Shown here: one piece after another, positions 56,354-64,000 of the stretch
Layout of the letters: every line of letters starts with the position of its first letter
Numbering within the stretch: position 1 is the first letter of the stretch
The notes under the pieces: model-generated
What the model was told of the DNA's origin: nothing
Seen by the model: the letters and a program-made list of their open reading frames with translations, nothing else
Databases searched by the model: none
Program-made: the position numbers and the translations under genes
Source of the DNA: Trichomonas vaginalis G3
Taxonomy: Eukaryota > Parabasalia > Trichomonadida > Trichomonadidae
Assembly (NCBI RefSeq): GCF_026262505.1
Contig: NC_067206.1
Span: forward strand, 35,169,896-35,233,895
DNA length: 64,000 nucleotides
Reading direction: 5' to 3'

Positions 56354-56941
56354 ATGACTGACGTTCCTCTTCCTGAATGCCTTCCAAAGCCAGAAGAACC
56401 GAAAGCTGCAGAACCACAACAGTCTCCTCAGCAACCTCAGTTCCAGCAAGTACCTCCACCAAATTACTACCAATTTCCACCTCAAGGTTACTACCCACCA
56501 CAAGGCTTCCCGAACTACCCTCCTCAGCCTATGCCTTACTTCCCCAACCCTTGGTTGTTCCAGCAAGCTCCACCCCAGCAATTCCAATCTCAATCCCAAT
56601 CGAAGAGAGACCAAGAGTTCGAAGAAGGTCTGAACCGTTTACGCAAAGATTATGCCACAGCCCCTATGGAAGATGACAGGCTTTCAGTCTCTTCCCTAAG
56701 GTCGACCAATTCTACTCGTACCACAGATTCGGTTCGTGACCGTGACGACTACCTCAAGCAGTCTGAGAGACTCTTCATCTTACAGCCATTTACAGCTGGA
56801 GCTCTCAAGAACATGCGCAATTACGAAGGTCAAACACCAGCTGGAGACCGCAAAACAGACGTGCTTACAAGAGCAGTCCAACTGGTCAAGACAAAGACTG
56901 AGATAGTCGACTTCATTCTTGCAGCTTGCCCATACAAGTAA
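56354..56941 (+). CDS. Pro/Gln/Tyr-rich protein, 195 aa
   Basis: Intact. The first 85 residues are low-complexity (PPPNYYQFPPQGYYPPQGFP); then a charged helix (DQEFEEGLNRLRKDYATAPM), a Ser/Thr/Arg stretch, and a helical C-terminal domain (LKQSERLFILQPFTAGALKN, VLTRAVQLVKTKTEIVDFI). The prion-like N-terminus could mediate assembly. Unrecognised. Confidence 0.6.
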   Translation: MTDVPLPECLPKPEEPKAAEPQQSPQQPQFQQVPPPNYYQFPPQGYYPPQGFPNYPPQPMPYFPNPWLFQQAPPQQFQSQSQSKRDQEFEEGLNRLRKDYATAPMEDDRLSVSSLRSTNSTRTTDSVRDRDDYLKQSERLFILQPFTAGALKNMRNYEGQTPAGDRKTDVLTRAVQLVKTKTEIVDFILAACPYK

Positions 56942-56969
56942 AAAAATAAACAATTACGAGTTAAACTTT

Positions 56970-57170
56970 TTATTCTTTCTTTTCTGAGTTGTTTAGAGCT
57001 GGTTTCTCTTGTAGGAACCTTTCGTACTCTTCCATGGTCATGTAATTGCGAATTTGGTACGCAATTCCAGGTTCGTTGTTTTTGAACCTGATGTATGTAA
57101 CGCTTCCATCCTCCTCAGGGAAGTAAGCTGCTAACATCTGACCAAGTTTTCTCGGTGACTCGGAGCTCAT
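56970..57170 (-). CDS. Small protein, 66 aa
   Basis: MSSESPRKLGQMLAAYFPEE, then VTYIRFKNNEPGIAYQIRNY and a Glu/Lys-rich end. Intact. Upstream on the minus strand is AACGTTTAAAAAGTGACATT, a promoter of the local type. Unrecognised. Confidence 0.5.
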   Translation of the reverse strand: MSSESPRKLGQMLAAYFPEEDGSVTYIRFKNNEPGIAYQIRNYMTMEEYERFLQEKPALNNSEKKE

Positions 57171-57205
57171 AAAAATGTCACTTTTTAAACGTTAAGTTTT
57201 TAGTC

Positions 57206-57395
57206 TTATTTTACCCTTTGTTTGTCAAGGTAGTATTGGAGCGCAATTTCTCCAAATTCTCTGTGTCGGAGTTCTTCAGCATTTTCCAAGGTGTACCTGG
57301 AGAACTCAAAGAAGTTGTCAAGAACATACTGCCATGCTGCTCTTCTGAGTTCGTCCGGTATTTTGGAAGTGTTGCACCTTCGAGTCTTCGGACAT
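57206..57395 (-). pseudogene. Small helical protein of Maverick D (fossil)
   Basis: Helical residues LRRAAWQYVLDNFFEFSRYT and REFGEIALQYYLDK. The promoter places the start at 57,395. Broken about once. Confidence 0.4.
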
Positions 57396-57424
57396 GAAAA
57401 ATGACACTTTTTCAAACCGTTTGG
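57396..57424 (-). promoter_or_regulatory. Host-type promoter (M3-like plus Inr)
   Basis: On the minus strand AAACGGTTTGAAAAAGTG then TCATTTTTC directly before the ATG at 57,395: the closest match in the window to the trichomonad ACGG block plus TCAYTWYT Inr. Confidence 0.6.
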
Positions 57425-57432
57425 CATTTCTC

Positions 57433-57611
57433 ATGAGTGAGTATAGTTCTGCCGAACCATTGGAGAGAAGAAGTACCCTTGCTGGCAAAAGACAAAAATA
57501 GTTGCCTTAGTTGTCATTGCAATTGTACTCGTAATTGAATTCATTGTACTTCTCTTCACGTACATAAAACTCAGCAATGGTATTTGCTTTAAGAAGCTAC
57601 CATCTTACTAA
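57433..57611 (+). pseudogene. Small membrane protein remnant (fossil)
   Basis: Starts MSEYSSAEPLERRSTLAG; a hydrophobic segment follows in the region (VVIAIVLVIEFIVLLF) and it ends before the transferred A/B-type block at 57,612. Broken about once. Confidence 0.4.
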
Positions 57612-58572
57612 GACTAAACATTATTTTTATTGAATTCAGCAACAAAAATCATGAATTTCCTTAAGATAGAAAAAATAAAGTTAGTTTTATTTTTATTTAT
57701 TTTTTTATTTTGTATGTAAAGACAGTAATGTCAACAACAGAGAACACAACAACAGTTATAGTCCATGAAGCTATAAATGAAGAATATGAGTGGTTCAGTT
57801 TAAACAAACAACTCCGTCTCATTCGTTGGTCAAAGACGATATGTACCAAATGCAAAAGTATTTTTGACAGCATGTTTTGCACCAGATACTAAGCTTCCTA
57901 AAGACTGGTTTAGGAACCAAAGCACACAAGAACTTTTGAGCGAAGCACAGCGAGACATACTTTTTTCTGAAAACAGTGAAGAACAGCGAGTAGGTAAAAA
58001 AAACCCCAGTCGCCAAAACTCTATGAAAATCGTGAAAAATTGCCAAACGGTTTGAGAGGATATTATGTACATAGACTTCTTGTAAATGCTGTTGCAATGT
58101 GGGCTTCGCCTCGTTATGCTTGGTATATTTACAGACTTCTTGACGAAATTCATAGACAAGAACGTGAAGAGATGGAAAACAAGCTTGAAGCAAAAGACAA
58201 AAGCATTCAGAAAAGAATACCACGTTCGGTACCAAAAGGAAAGGAAAAGAACTATAAGTATATGATTTATACTGAAGAGATGGAAAATGAAGAAGATAAA
58301 GATATGGTTATGTTGCATTTAGTCAGAAGAAACAACAAAAAGCTTTTTACGACCTTGCTAAGATTTACAAATCTGACAGAAATTGTTCTATCGCGAAAAC
58401 TTACCGATTTCAATGACCCCAAATGAAGATGTGAAACAAATAGTTCAAGATACGTTACCTCAAAACACACTATGATATGAAAGGTTGTACAATACTTACC
58501 TTCAAAGAAGACTTACCGCTACTGAAAGAAAAAATAACAGAGTATTTTGACAACTTCAAACAAGCAGAGTAA
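57612..58572 (+). pseudogene. KilA-N gene with its leader, A/B-type block inside Maverick D (fossil)
   Basis: 57,612-57,727 is the hairpin end and early-type leader seen at 29,480-29,776 of Maverick B. The coding region from 57,728 matches the KilA-N gene at 1,937 (MSTTENTTT, DTKLPKDWFRNQST, VHRLLVNAVAMWASPRYAW). Broken, several breaks. The rest of D is far more diverged from A/B, so this block was exchanged between elements. Confidence 0.8.
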
Positions 58573-58587
58573 ATGAACTCTTTATTT

Positions 58588-59460
58588 TTATTGACTTTTT
58601 ACAATTTGAACTTTTGTTTGCGTAGATATGAATTCTGAAAGAAGTATGAGGTCTTGTATGACTTTGTACTTCTCCCATAGTTCATGTCTGTCAAACTTAC
58701 CTGCCATGGACTCTTTCATAAGTTCCATGAAATCGTCTTCGGACAATCCGGGAAAAAGTATTATGTCAGTAAGTATTCTTTTAACATCCTTACTTAAACT
58801 CTTTGCTGTCTGTACACAAATGACAACTGAGATGTTAAAGTGTCTGAGCTTCTTAAGAATTCGACACATATCTTGTTCTCTGTTCTTTAACAAAGGATGA
58901 GAAGCAAAGTCATCTAAGATAAGAAGACATCTATGAGGGTAAGTCTTCCAATCGTAAGATTGCAATTTCTTCGAAATGTATTCTATCTCTTTCTGTTTGT
59001 TTTGAAGTGTTTCTTCTCTAATATTCTCTGCATTTCCTCATTTGGGTCTTTGAACTTAGAATTTATATACTCATTTATAGCATTATACTTCAAAACTCTT
59101 CTTTGGTACTTCTTTATCCAATCTAACAACTCAGTATCCTTTATACATACTAACTTAGACTCTTTATAATATCTTTGAACGAATTGACGGTTTGGTCAAA
59201 TTGACCAGAAGTCGAACAAATAACAACCAACTCATAGAATGGGTTCTTCTCATCTAGTTCTTGTTGTTGTGCAGCCATTTTAAGATAAGTGAAAGTCTTA
59301 CCGACCCAGGTGGTGCAATTAGACCTGTTATACCATTCTGAGCAAATAAGAACTTGTCATGTATAGGCTTTATCTGAGCATTTTCTAACTTCACCTTGTT
59401 CTTTATTTAAAATATTCTCAAATTTCTTGTCAATGTCAGCAAACTTTTTTTCTAACATAT
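58588..59460 (-). pseudogene. Packaging-type ATPase, Maverick D (fossil)
   Basis: Minus strand from the ATG at about 59,460 (MLEKKFADIDKKFENI). NGITGLIAPPGS marks the P-loop region (about 59,320), then LVVICSTSGQFDQT, a Lys/Glu-rich helix, and Walker B RCLLILDDFASHPLL (about 58,920). The sensor-like strand is ISVVICVQTAKSLSKDVK. FtsK/HerA-A32 type, DNA packaging. Broken, about three breaks. Confidence 0.75.
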
Positions 59461-59495
59461 TTTTTAGAAAAATTAAAATTTTTATCTTTTAGAAA

Positions 59496-59942
59496 ATGTC
59501 TAGCGATTTCGCTATCTATATTCGAGACAAACTTTTTGACAGCAAAACATCTGTCGACCATAAAATCTTACATAGTGTAAACAAGAAAGGTGAATTTGTT
59601 CTAAAGTTCTGTTTCTGGGAATATGACAAGAACCATAAAACATTAAGCAGAGCAGTCTTAAAATTTGTCAATGACAGACTTGTTGACAGAGATGACGCCG
59701 ATTGGAAAGATGAAGTCCAACAAAAGTTCTTAGAATGCAAAGAAGACACATGCGCTGTTCTTGAAGATGAAATAGAAAACAGAATAGATGAGCTATTAAA
59801 GGACAAAGAACTTTACATAAATATGGTTGCGCCAAATTTGACATAACTCCACCAGAAAAGAAGAAGAGAGAAAAGAAAGAAAAGAAAGTAGAAGAAGAGA
59901 AGAAAGAACCTGAACCAGTTCCAGAGAAGGGGAAGATATGAC
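59496..59942 (+). pseudogene. Conserved Maverick gene with charged tail (fossil)
   Basis: MSSDFAIYIRDKLFDSKTSV, then KFCFWEYDKNHKTLSRAVLK and FVNDRLVDRDDADWKDEV. Related to 1,493-1,829 in Maverick A. The C-terminal part of the region is a Lys/Glu-rich tail. Divergent from the ATPase, 35 bp apart. Broken about once. Confidence 0.5.
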
Positions 59943-60026
59943 ATGTAAAATAAAATTTTATTTTTAGAACATTTCTGGTCAATGTCAATGTTCTCTTCCT
60001 CTTTAGGAGTAAACACTGCTTAGACT

Positions 60027-60381
60027 CTAAATCTTTTTACCCAATTTACCTTGAACTTCTACAACTTTAGACTCATAATATTCATAGTCGTCTGTCTTCT
60101 TTGGTTTCATAAGGATAACAAGTTTGTATGCTTTGCCTTCTTTAAGGTTTGAAGAACCTTCTGTCAAAACTTTCTTTGACTGTTAACAAACCTTCTATGT
60201 CTAAGTCTTCAAATTTCGCACCATTTTTAGTCACAATAGCAAACTTAACTGGTTCGATGTTTCCAAACTTTGCTGAATGAAGGACTTTTCAAAATGGTAG
60301 AAGTAAACATTCAAATATGTGAATGGTCTAGTTCTTCTTTAAGTCCTGACATGTACTTATTTACTGAGATGAATTTTGCAT
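60027..60381 (-). pseudogene. Small beta-type gene of Maverick D (fossil)
   Basis: Strand-rich pieces: NIEPVKFAIVTKNGAKFEDL and KAYKLVILMKPKKTDDYEYY, ending KLGKKI. This could be a small OB-like or single-strand-binding protein, given its place just after the helicase; no motif proves it. Broken, about two or three breaks. Confidence 0.4.
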
Positions 60382-60416
60382 CTTTTCTATCGGATAAAAA
60401 ATATTTTTTTAAAATT

Positions 60417-61647
60417 TTACTCAGAAAAATTTTTCTTTGTATATACACCATTCTGAACATCTAAAAGACTTTTGACATTTGCCAAGAATGTACGTTTAGA
60501 AGCTGCCATATAACCATATTCTTGACAATATTGTTTATATTCATCATATAAAGACTTTTCATCTAATGACACAAAGTCAGTTTCATCTACGAACAGTTCA
60601 TATACACTCTGTTTGCTTCTAACAATGTTTGTCTCTCTTCGGTATGTGGAATTTGTCTTGGATTGAACTTAGAAATATCTAATGTCATGAAATATGAGAA
60701 CAAGTGGTTGTAAAAGTCAGATGTCAAAAATTTCTGCTAAGTCGTCAAAATATTCTGTATCTTGCATATGAGAATCTGACGTTCTGACAACTACATATCT
60801 TCTGTCAGAACTTTCTAACTTCATCGGAACAGCATTGTTTGAAACCATAATGAAGTTTGCAACATTTTCACAAACTCTTTGGTCTTTATACTTTCTTTCA
60901 AAACTCCAAACTTTGTCTGTTATAAGACTCTTCAAAGCATCTGAGTTCAAAACTTTTGTTGTATCTATACTTTGAAGTTCATTGCAAACTATAAGTTTCA
61001 TATTCTCAATTGAAGAGTTAAATTTACCGCAGATTTTTCTAAGTTTGTCATATTAGGGTTCGAATAACCTTCTAATAGTTTGCATAAGATATCTGTAAAG
61101 AATGTGTTCTTACCTGTTCCTTGTTTTCCAATTATAATGAGAGCAGTTTCATTCTTAGCACTTGGATGTTGTAAGATATTTGCAAACCAACATAAGATAT
61201 ACTCATAAACCTTTTCGTTTCCATTGCATATAATTTCTTTGACATGGTCTAACCAAGCTTCTATAATATTTTCTTTCCATTCTACTTGTTCGTATTTATA
61301 TCCAGTGAAGATAGAATAGAAGTTTGGAGAAGGTGTATAGAACTTTATACCTCGAACTGAAAAATCTTCTAACTTTGACAATAAGATATCCCAAGCATCT
61401 AACATCTTCATGCCAACTTGTACGACTTTATTTTCTTAAGTTTCTGTCTACATTCTTGTTCTGAAACTATTGTTGCTCTTGGTTTGTTAAAGACAACATC
61501 CCATTCTTTCATGACATAACATTCTGGGGCAGAGTCAACATAAATGACTAAACGTTTCAAATTCTCGACTGCTTTGTTATAGTCTCTAAATGGACACATT
61601 TCTGAATGCTTGGAAGTCATAAAAATCTGAAACATCTATTCTGTACA
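60417..61647 (-). pseudogene. Superfamily 3 helicase / D5-like (fossil)
   Basis: Minus strand. Motifs in order: an N-terminal region with Cys residues (MCPFRDYNKAVENLKRLVIY), Walker A ALIIIGKQGTGKNTFF (about 61,130), Walker B-type MKLIVCNELQS (about 60,990), motif C NFIMVSNNAVPMKLES (about 60,850) and SDRRYVVVRTSD. Downstream helices YDEYKQYCQEYGYMAASKRT match the C-terminal domain of viral SF3 helicases. Role: replicative unwinding. Broken, about three breaks. Early-type leader (TTTTTTTATTTTTATAAA). Confidence 0.8.
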
Positions 61648-61648
61648 T

Positions 61649-62448
61649 TTTATAAAAATAAAAAAAATATATTTTTTATTCTTGACTTTGTTTGTTGCAT
61701 TTGTTGTTCTTGAGCTATTTGTTGTTGAAGTTGTTCTTGTAATACAATACTTTCACCAGTTGCATCTTCCAATTCGAAACTTTCTGCCGTCATTGACAAA
61801 TACATAGACATAAAAGTTTTACAGGAACAAAGTTTGCGTCAACTAATGTCAACGTTATACTTGCCAAAGTGTTTGAGTTCACTAAGGTTGAAAATTCTGC
61901 ATTCGAATGAACAATAGGCAAACCAGCAGAGAAAGTATTTTTATACGCATAAGTATCTTTTGGTCATAATAGTTTCTGTCGGCATTCGAATAACACTTTG
62001 AACCTAAGTTGGAAACAATATATAAGATTGGTGCTGCTTAATGTCAATGGAATAGACATTCCTTGTATGACACCTTTTCCTGTTATAGGAAACTGTTGGT
62101 AGTAAAAACCAGAAATAAGTTTTGTATTATAGCTCATATCGTTTATAGTAAACTCAGTCGGACATCCAAACATAATGAAACTGCTCTAGTTGCAGCACAT
62201 GTTACACCCGTACTTAAAGTATTAAATAAGTCAACAAAACCTGTTGGTGGTATATCTGAGTAAGTATCTTCAAAGGAGTATTTTTACCATTCACAACAAT
62301 AAAGTCTCTCTGGTGTCAAAAGAGCAAAACAGGCTTTAGTCGTCATTGTGTTTAAGGTTAGTTTACAATATCGTCCTTGAGGACTTTGTAAGTTTGTTGT
62401 TATAGAATTATATGACTCAGGGTTTTTAGTCGTAATAGTATAAACCAT
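61649..62448 (-). pseudogene. Beta-rich structural-type gene with Gln tail (fossil)
   Basis: Start MVYTITTKNPESYNSITTNL. Strand-rich pieces: GRYCKLTLNTMTTKACFALL, CPTEFTINDMSYNTKLISGF, KGVIQGMSIPLTLSSTNLIY, NTLASITLTLVDANFVPVKL. C-terminus Gln-rich (QEQLQQQIAQEQQMQQTK). Jelly-roll-like in composition; probably a second virion protein next to the capsid gene. Broken, several breaks. Confidence 0.45.
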
Positions 62449-62468
62449 TATGTCTTTCTGCCATTTAC

Positions 62469-63047
62469 TTAGCAAATAAATTTTAATGAAATGTTGTGGT
62501 CGTCAAATATTTTTATAACGTCTGGGAAACTATATTTTAAGTTCAACGTTTCACCTCCTTTCATAACGTATATCTTGTCAATGACATTATATGAAACACC
62601 ACAGCAACTAATGTCGGGTTCTATTTCTTTGATGTTTATATCGTCTGCCTCTGTCAAAAGTTTCAATAGTTCTTTCAAAACTTCATGAGGTGCAATGACA
62701 TATGAGTTCACTTTTACAGGGTTGTGTTCGACCAAGTTTAACATTATACTTAAAGCTTGACAAATCTTCTCCTGAGTTTGAAGTTTGTCTTTCAGTTGTT
62801 GGTAGTCGTTTCGAATATCTGCAACAGAACTTAAGTCTCTGTTAACTTCAGGATATGTTGGTTCTTTTACAGGAACAATTGTTATACCATCTTCGTCTTC
62901 GTATGGTTTCCCCACTTCAACATCTCTGTCTTTGACATTGACAACAACACTTTGACTGTTTGTTTGAGTTGGTGAATTTAACTTCACATCTGCCACCGCC
63001 ATTAAACCTTTTGAAACACTTACGCTTCTATTTTTCGGAAATGACAT
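62469..63047 (-). CDS. Virion-type protein, 192 aa
   Basis: Start at 63,047 (MSFPKNRSVSVSKGLMAVAD); an upstream in-frame ATG lies in promoter-like DNA. Mixed N-terminus, a coil (DIRNDYQQLKDKLQTQEKIC), then a helical/beta C-domain (APHEVLKELLKLLTEADDIN, DIKEIEPDISCCGVSYNVI-like). Lies between two structural genes on the same strand. Unrecognised. Confidence 0.5.
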   Translation of the reverse strand: MSFPKNRSVSVSKGLMAVADVKLNSPTQTNSQSVVVNVKDRDVEVGKPYEDEDGITIVPVKEPTYPEVNRDLSSVADIRNDYQQLKDKLQTQEKICQALSIMLNLVEHNPVKVNSYVIAPHEVLKELLKLLTEADDINIKEIEPDISCCGVSYNVIDKIYVMKGGETLNLKYSFPDVIKIFDDHNISLKFIC

Positions 63048-63065
63048 TTTACTTAGAATAAAAAG

Positions 63066-63215
63066 ATGGACGTATTCGGATATCTTATTGAATTGAAGCA
63101 GAACAAAGTTTATACTCACAAACAATACAAATACATTGACAGAATAGTTCTTTACACAAACAATGGAAAATGTTATAGAATAGCAGTCTTTGCTGAACCT
63201 AAATTATTTTCATAA
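63066..63215 (+). CDS. Small basic beta-type peptide, 49 aa
   Basis: MDVFGYLIELKQNKVYTHKQ then RIVLYTNNGKCYRIAVFAEP. Divergent from 63,047 with an 18-bp gap. Tidy strand pattern; no family recognised. Confidence 0.4.
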   Translation: MDVFGYLIELKQNKVYTHKQYKYIDRIVLYTNNGKCYRIAVFAEPKLFS

Positions 63216-63239
63216 AGCAAAGAAAGTTGTATAACTGAA

Positions 63240-63485
63240 ATGGTGAAAGTTCTTGAAGCAGACAAAAATATAACTTCAAAACTTACAGATATTACTAAAG
63301 GAAAGTTTATAATACAATATTATGTCAAAACTGGCGTACTGTCAATATTTGACGGAGAGAAGTCAGTTCAAGAACAACTTACTGACCTGCTGCCAAAATC
63401 TGCTCGATGGAAGCTGTCGTTATGCCAATCTGAGGAGCCCCAGCAGGTTTCATCGAACGAATCTTCAAAAGAGCATCTTCCGTGA
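63240..63485 (+). CDS. Small protein, 81 aa, convergent with the capsid gene
   Basis: MVKVLEADKNITSKLTDITK then FIIQYYVKTGVLSIFDGEKS: a variant of the small DG-turn domain. The last 35 codons overlap the 3' end of the minus-strand capsid gene and probably are not under separate selection. It lies 24 bp after 63,215. Confidence 0.4.
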   Translation: MVKVLEADKNITSKLTDITKGKFIIQYYVKTGVLSIFDGEKSVQEQLTDLLPKSARWKLSLCQSEEPQQVSSNESSKEHLP

Positions 63486-64000
63486 AAAGTGCTATTGGTT
63501 TTGTAAACTTATTTGCTCTCAATTCATCTGGACCGTCTCTGTCACCAGTATATTGTATTTGAACTGTACCAACAGTTGAAATACCACCCATAAAGTCTTC
63601 TGAGTCAGCAAATGGAATGCCAAGCCAAAAGTTTGAACGGTCTCCATTTGTATATTGAGTTTTTTGACCTCCTGTATGAGTCCATATTTTTACATATGGC
63701 ATAATAAAACTTTGCATTTCAGGGTTAATAGTTGTTGTGAAGTTGTTGTTAAAGTTCATAGCATCTAATGTCAAGTTGTATGACCTCATATCCTCAACTG
63801 TAGAATATTCTTCTCTTGGATAATATTTGCCATCTATGTTTATATGATATTTAATACCAGGGTTGTAGAAAACAAGAATAGTCATTTATAGTTCGTCTGA
63901 ACAGTACAAACATAGTATCTGCATGTTTCATTGCAGTTGTTAAAGCAATATCTGTTCTTGCACCTGCGGCTCCTGGATTTTGGTTTCCAACTTCACCTGC
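63379..64000 (-). pseudogene. Major capsid protein, C-terminal part, Maverick D (fossil, runs off window)
   Basis: Strand-rich: WLGIPFADSEDFMGGISTVG, TVQIQYTGDRDGPDELRANK, FTKPIALFTEDALLKIRSMK, matching in layout the last third of the Maverick A capsid gene (FLCGFPTEVDFCFQQGQ ... KPLIGFMRDCCFAIQV). The upstream part (minus strand, from 64,000: GARTDIALTTAMKHADTMFV) matches the A segment before it. The gene continues beyond the window. Broken about once in view. Confidence 0.6.

Larger units (their letters stand above)
43462..64000 (+). mobile_element. Maverick/Polinton D (left part, more than 20.5 kb, fossil)
   Basis: A divergent large element. Parts: terminal hairpin, terminal acidic gene with repeats, D12 adenine methyltransferase, small virion-type genes, penton-like gene, phage-tail-like fibre, integrase, polB, a GC-richer block of small genes with host-type promoters, a KilA-N gene related to A/B, ATPase, SF3 helicase, structural genes and capsid gene running off the window. 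It begins AGTGGGGCT at 43,462 inside a Pmp-like gene. Broken, perhaps fifteen or more breaks, so older than A and B. Confidence 0.85.

Noticed and set aside
56132-56501. N-terminal extension of the gene at 55,755 and overlapping frames 56,109-56,614
   Set aside because: They translate the 22-bp repeat block and the antisense of the Pro/Gln-rich gene; repeated Phe/Lys/Ser words come from the repeat.
60270-60464. 64-codon plus-strand frame
   Set aside because: Antisense to the end of the helicase and the next minus-strand gene, whose translation is more protein-like.

Overview
The window looks like a mobile-element-rich stretch of a Trichomonas vaginalis (or close relative) genome. The base is AT-rich. 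Genes carry short 5' leaders with the trichomonad initiator (Inr, TCAYTWYT), there are two near-identical Tvmar1-type mariners, fragments of the polymorphic-membrane-protein-like (Pmp-like) surface family, and above all several Maverick/Polinton elements. Roughly three quarters of the sequence belongs to Polinton-type elements, all treated here as fossils.

Layout. (1) 1-12,066: right part of Maverick A: end of a small gene, a 129-bp hairpin repeat array, KilA-N protein, protein-primed DNA polymerase B, penton-like and double-jelly-roll-type capsid genes, small virion-type genes, right terminus. (2) 12,061-18,880: host-like DNA: a Gly/Pro-rich protein, a block of strong stem-loops behind a perfect Inr, two Pmp-like fragments, an intact 1003-aa gene, a 160-bp MITE. 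(3) about 18,885-23,406: region E, an unassigned Polinton-like remnant with a packaging-type ATPase (split by a hAT-type MITE) and small genes including a head-to-head paralogue pair. (4) 23,407-34,737: left part of Maverick B, sister of A, with a mariner inside one gene, integrase, two KilA-N genes and polB; it is abutted inside polB by (5) Maverick C, 34,738-38,151, a different subfamily. (6) 38,152-43,461: hAT-like transposase remnant, tRNA-like sequence, second mariner, an N-terminal protein methyltransferase gene and a Pmp-like gene cut by the next element. (7) 43,462 to beyond 64,000: Maverick D, a large divergent element with D12-type adenine methyltransferase, phage-tail-like fibre, integrase, polB, HNH-tailed coiled-coil protein, ATPase, SF3 helicase and capsid genes.

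How the parts fit. polB and integrase give replication and insertion. The ATPase, capsid and penton-like genes point to virion formation, as proposed for Polintons in general, and the fibre could serve attachment. KilA-N proteins are probable DNA-binding regulators. Most polB, integrase, KilA-N and capsid genes are broken, so these are relics, but A and B are very similar and therefore young.

Most unusual observations: intergenic hairpins whose stem sequence is uniform within one element but different between sister elements at the same positions; terminal hairpins with conserved loops but different stems; two leader classes that separate replication genes from virion genes; and an outward-facing host-type promoter in the A/B termini. 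Function calls marked as inference rest on reading by eye, with no database search.
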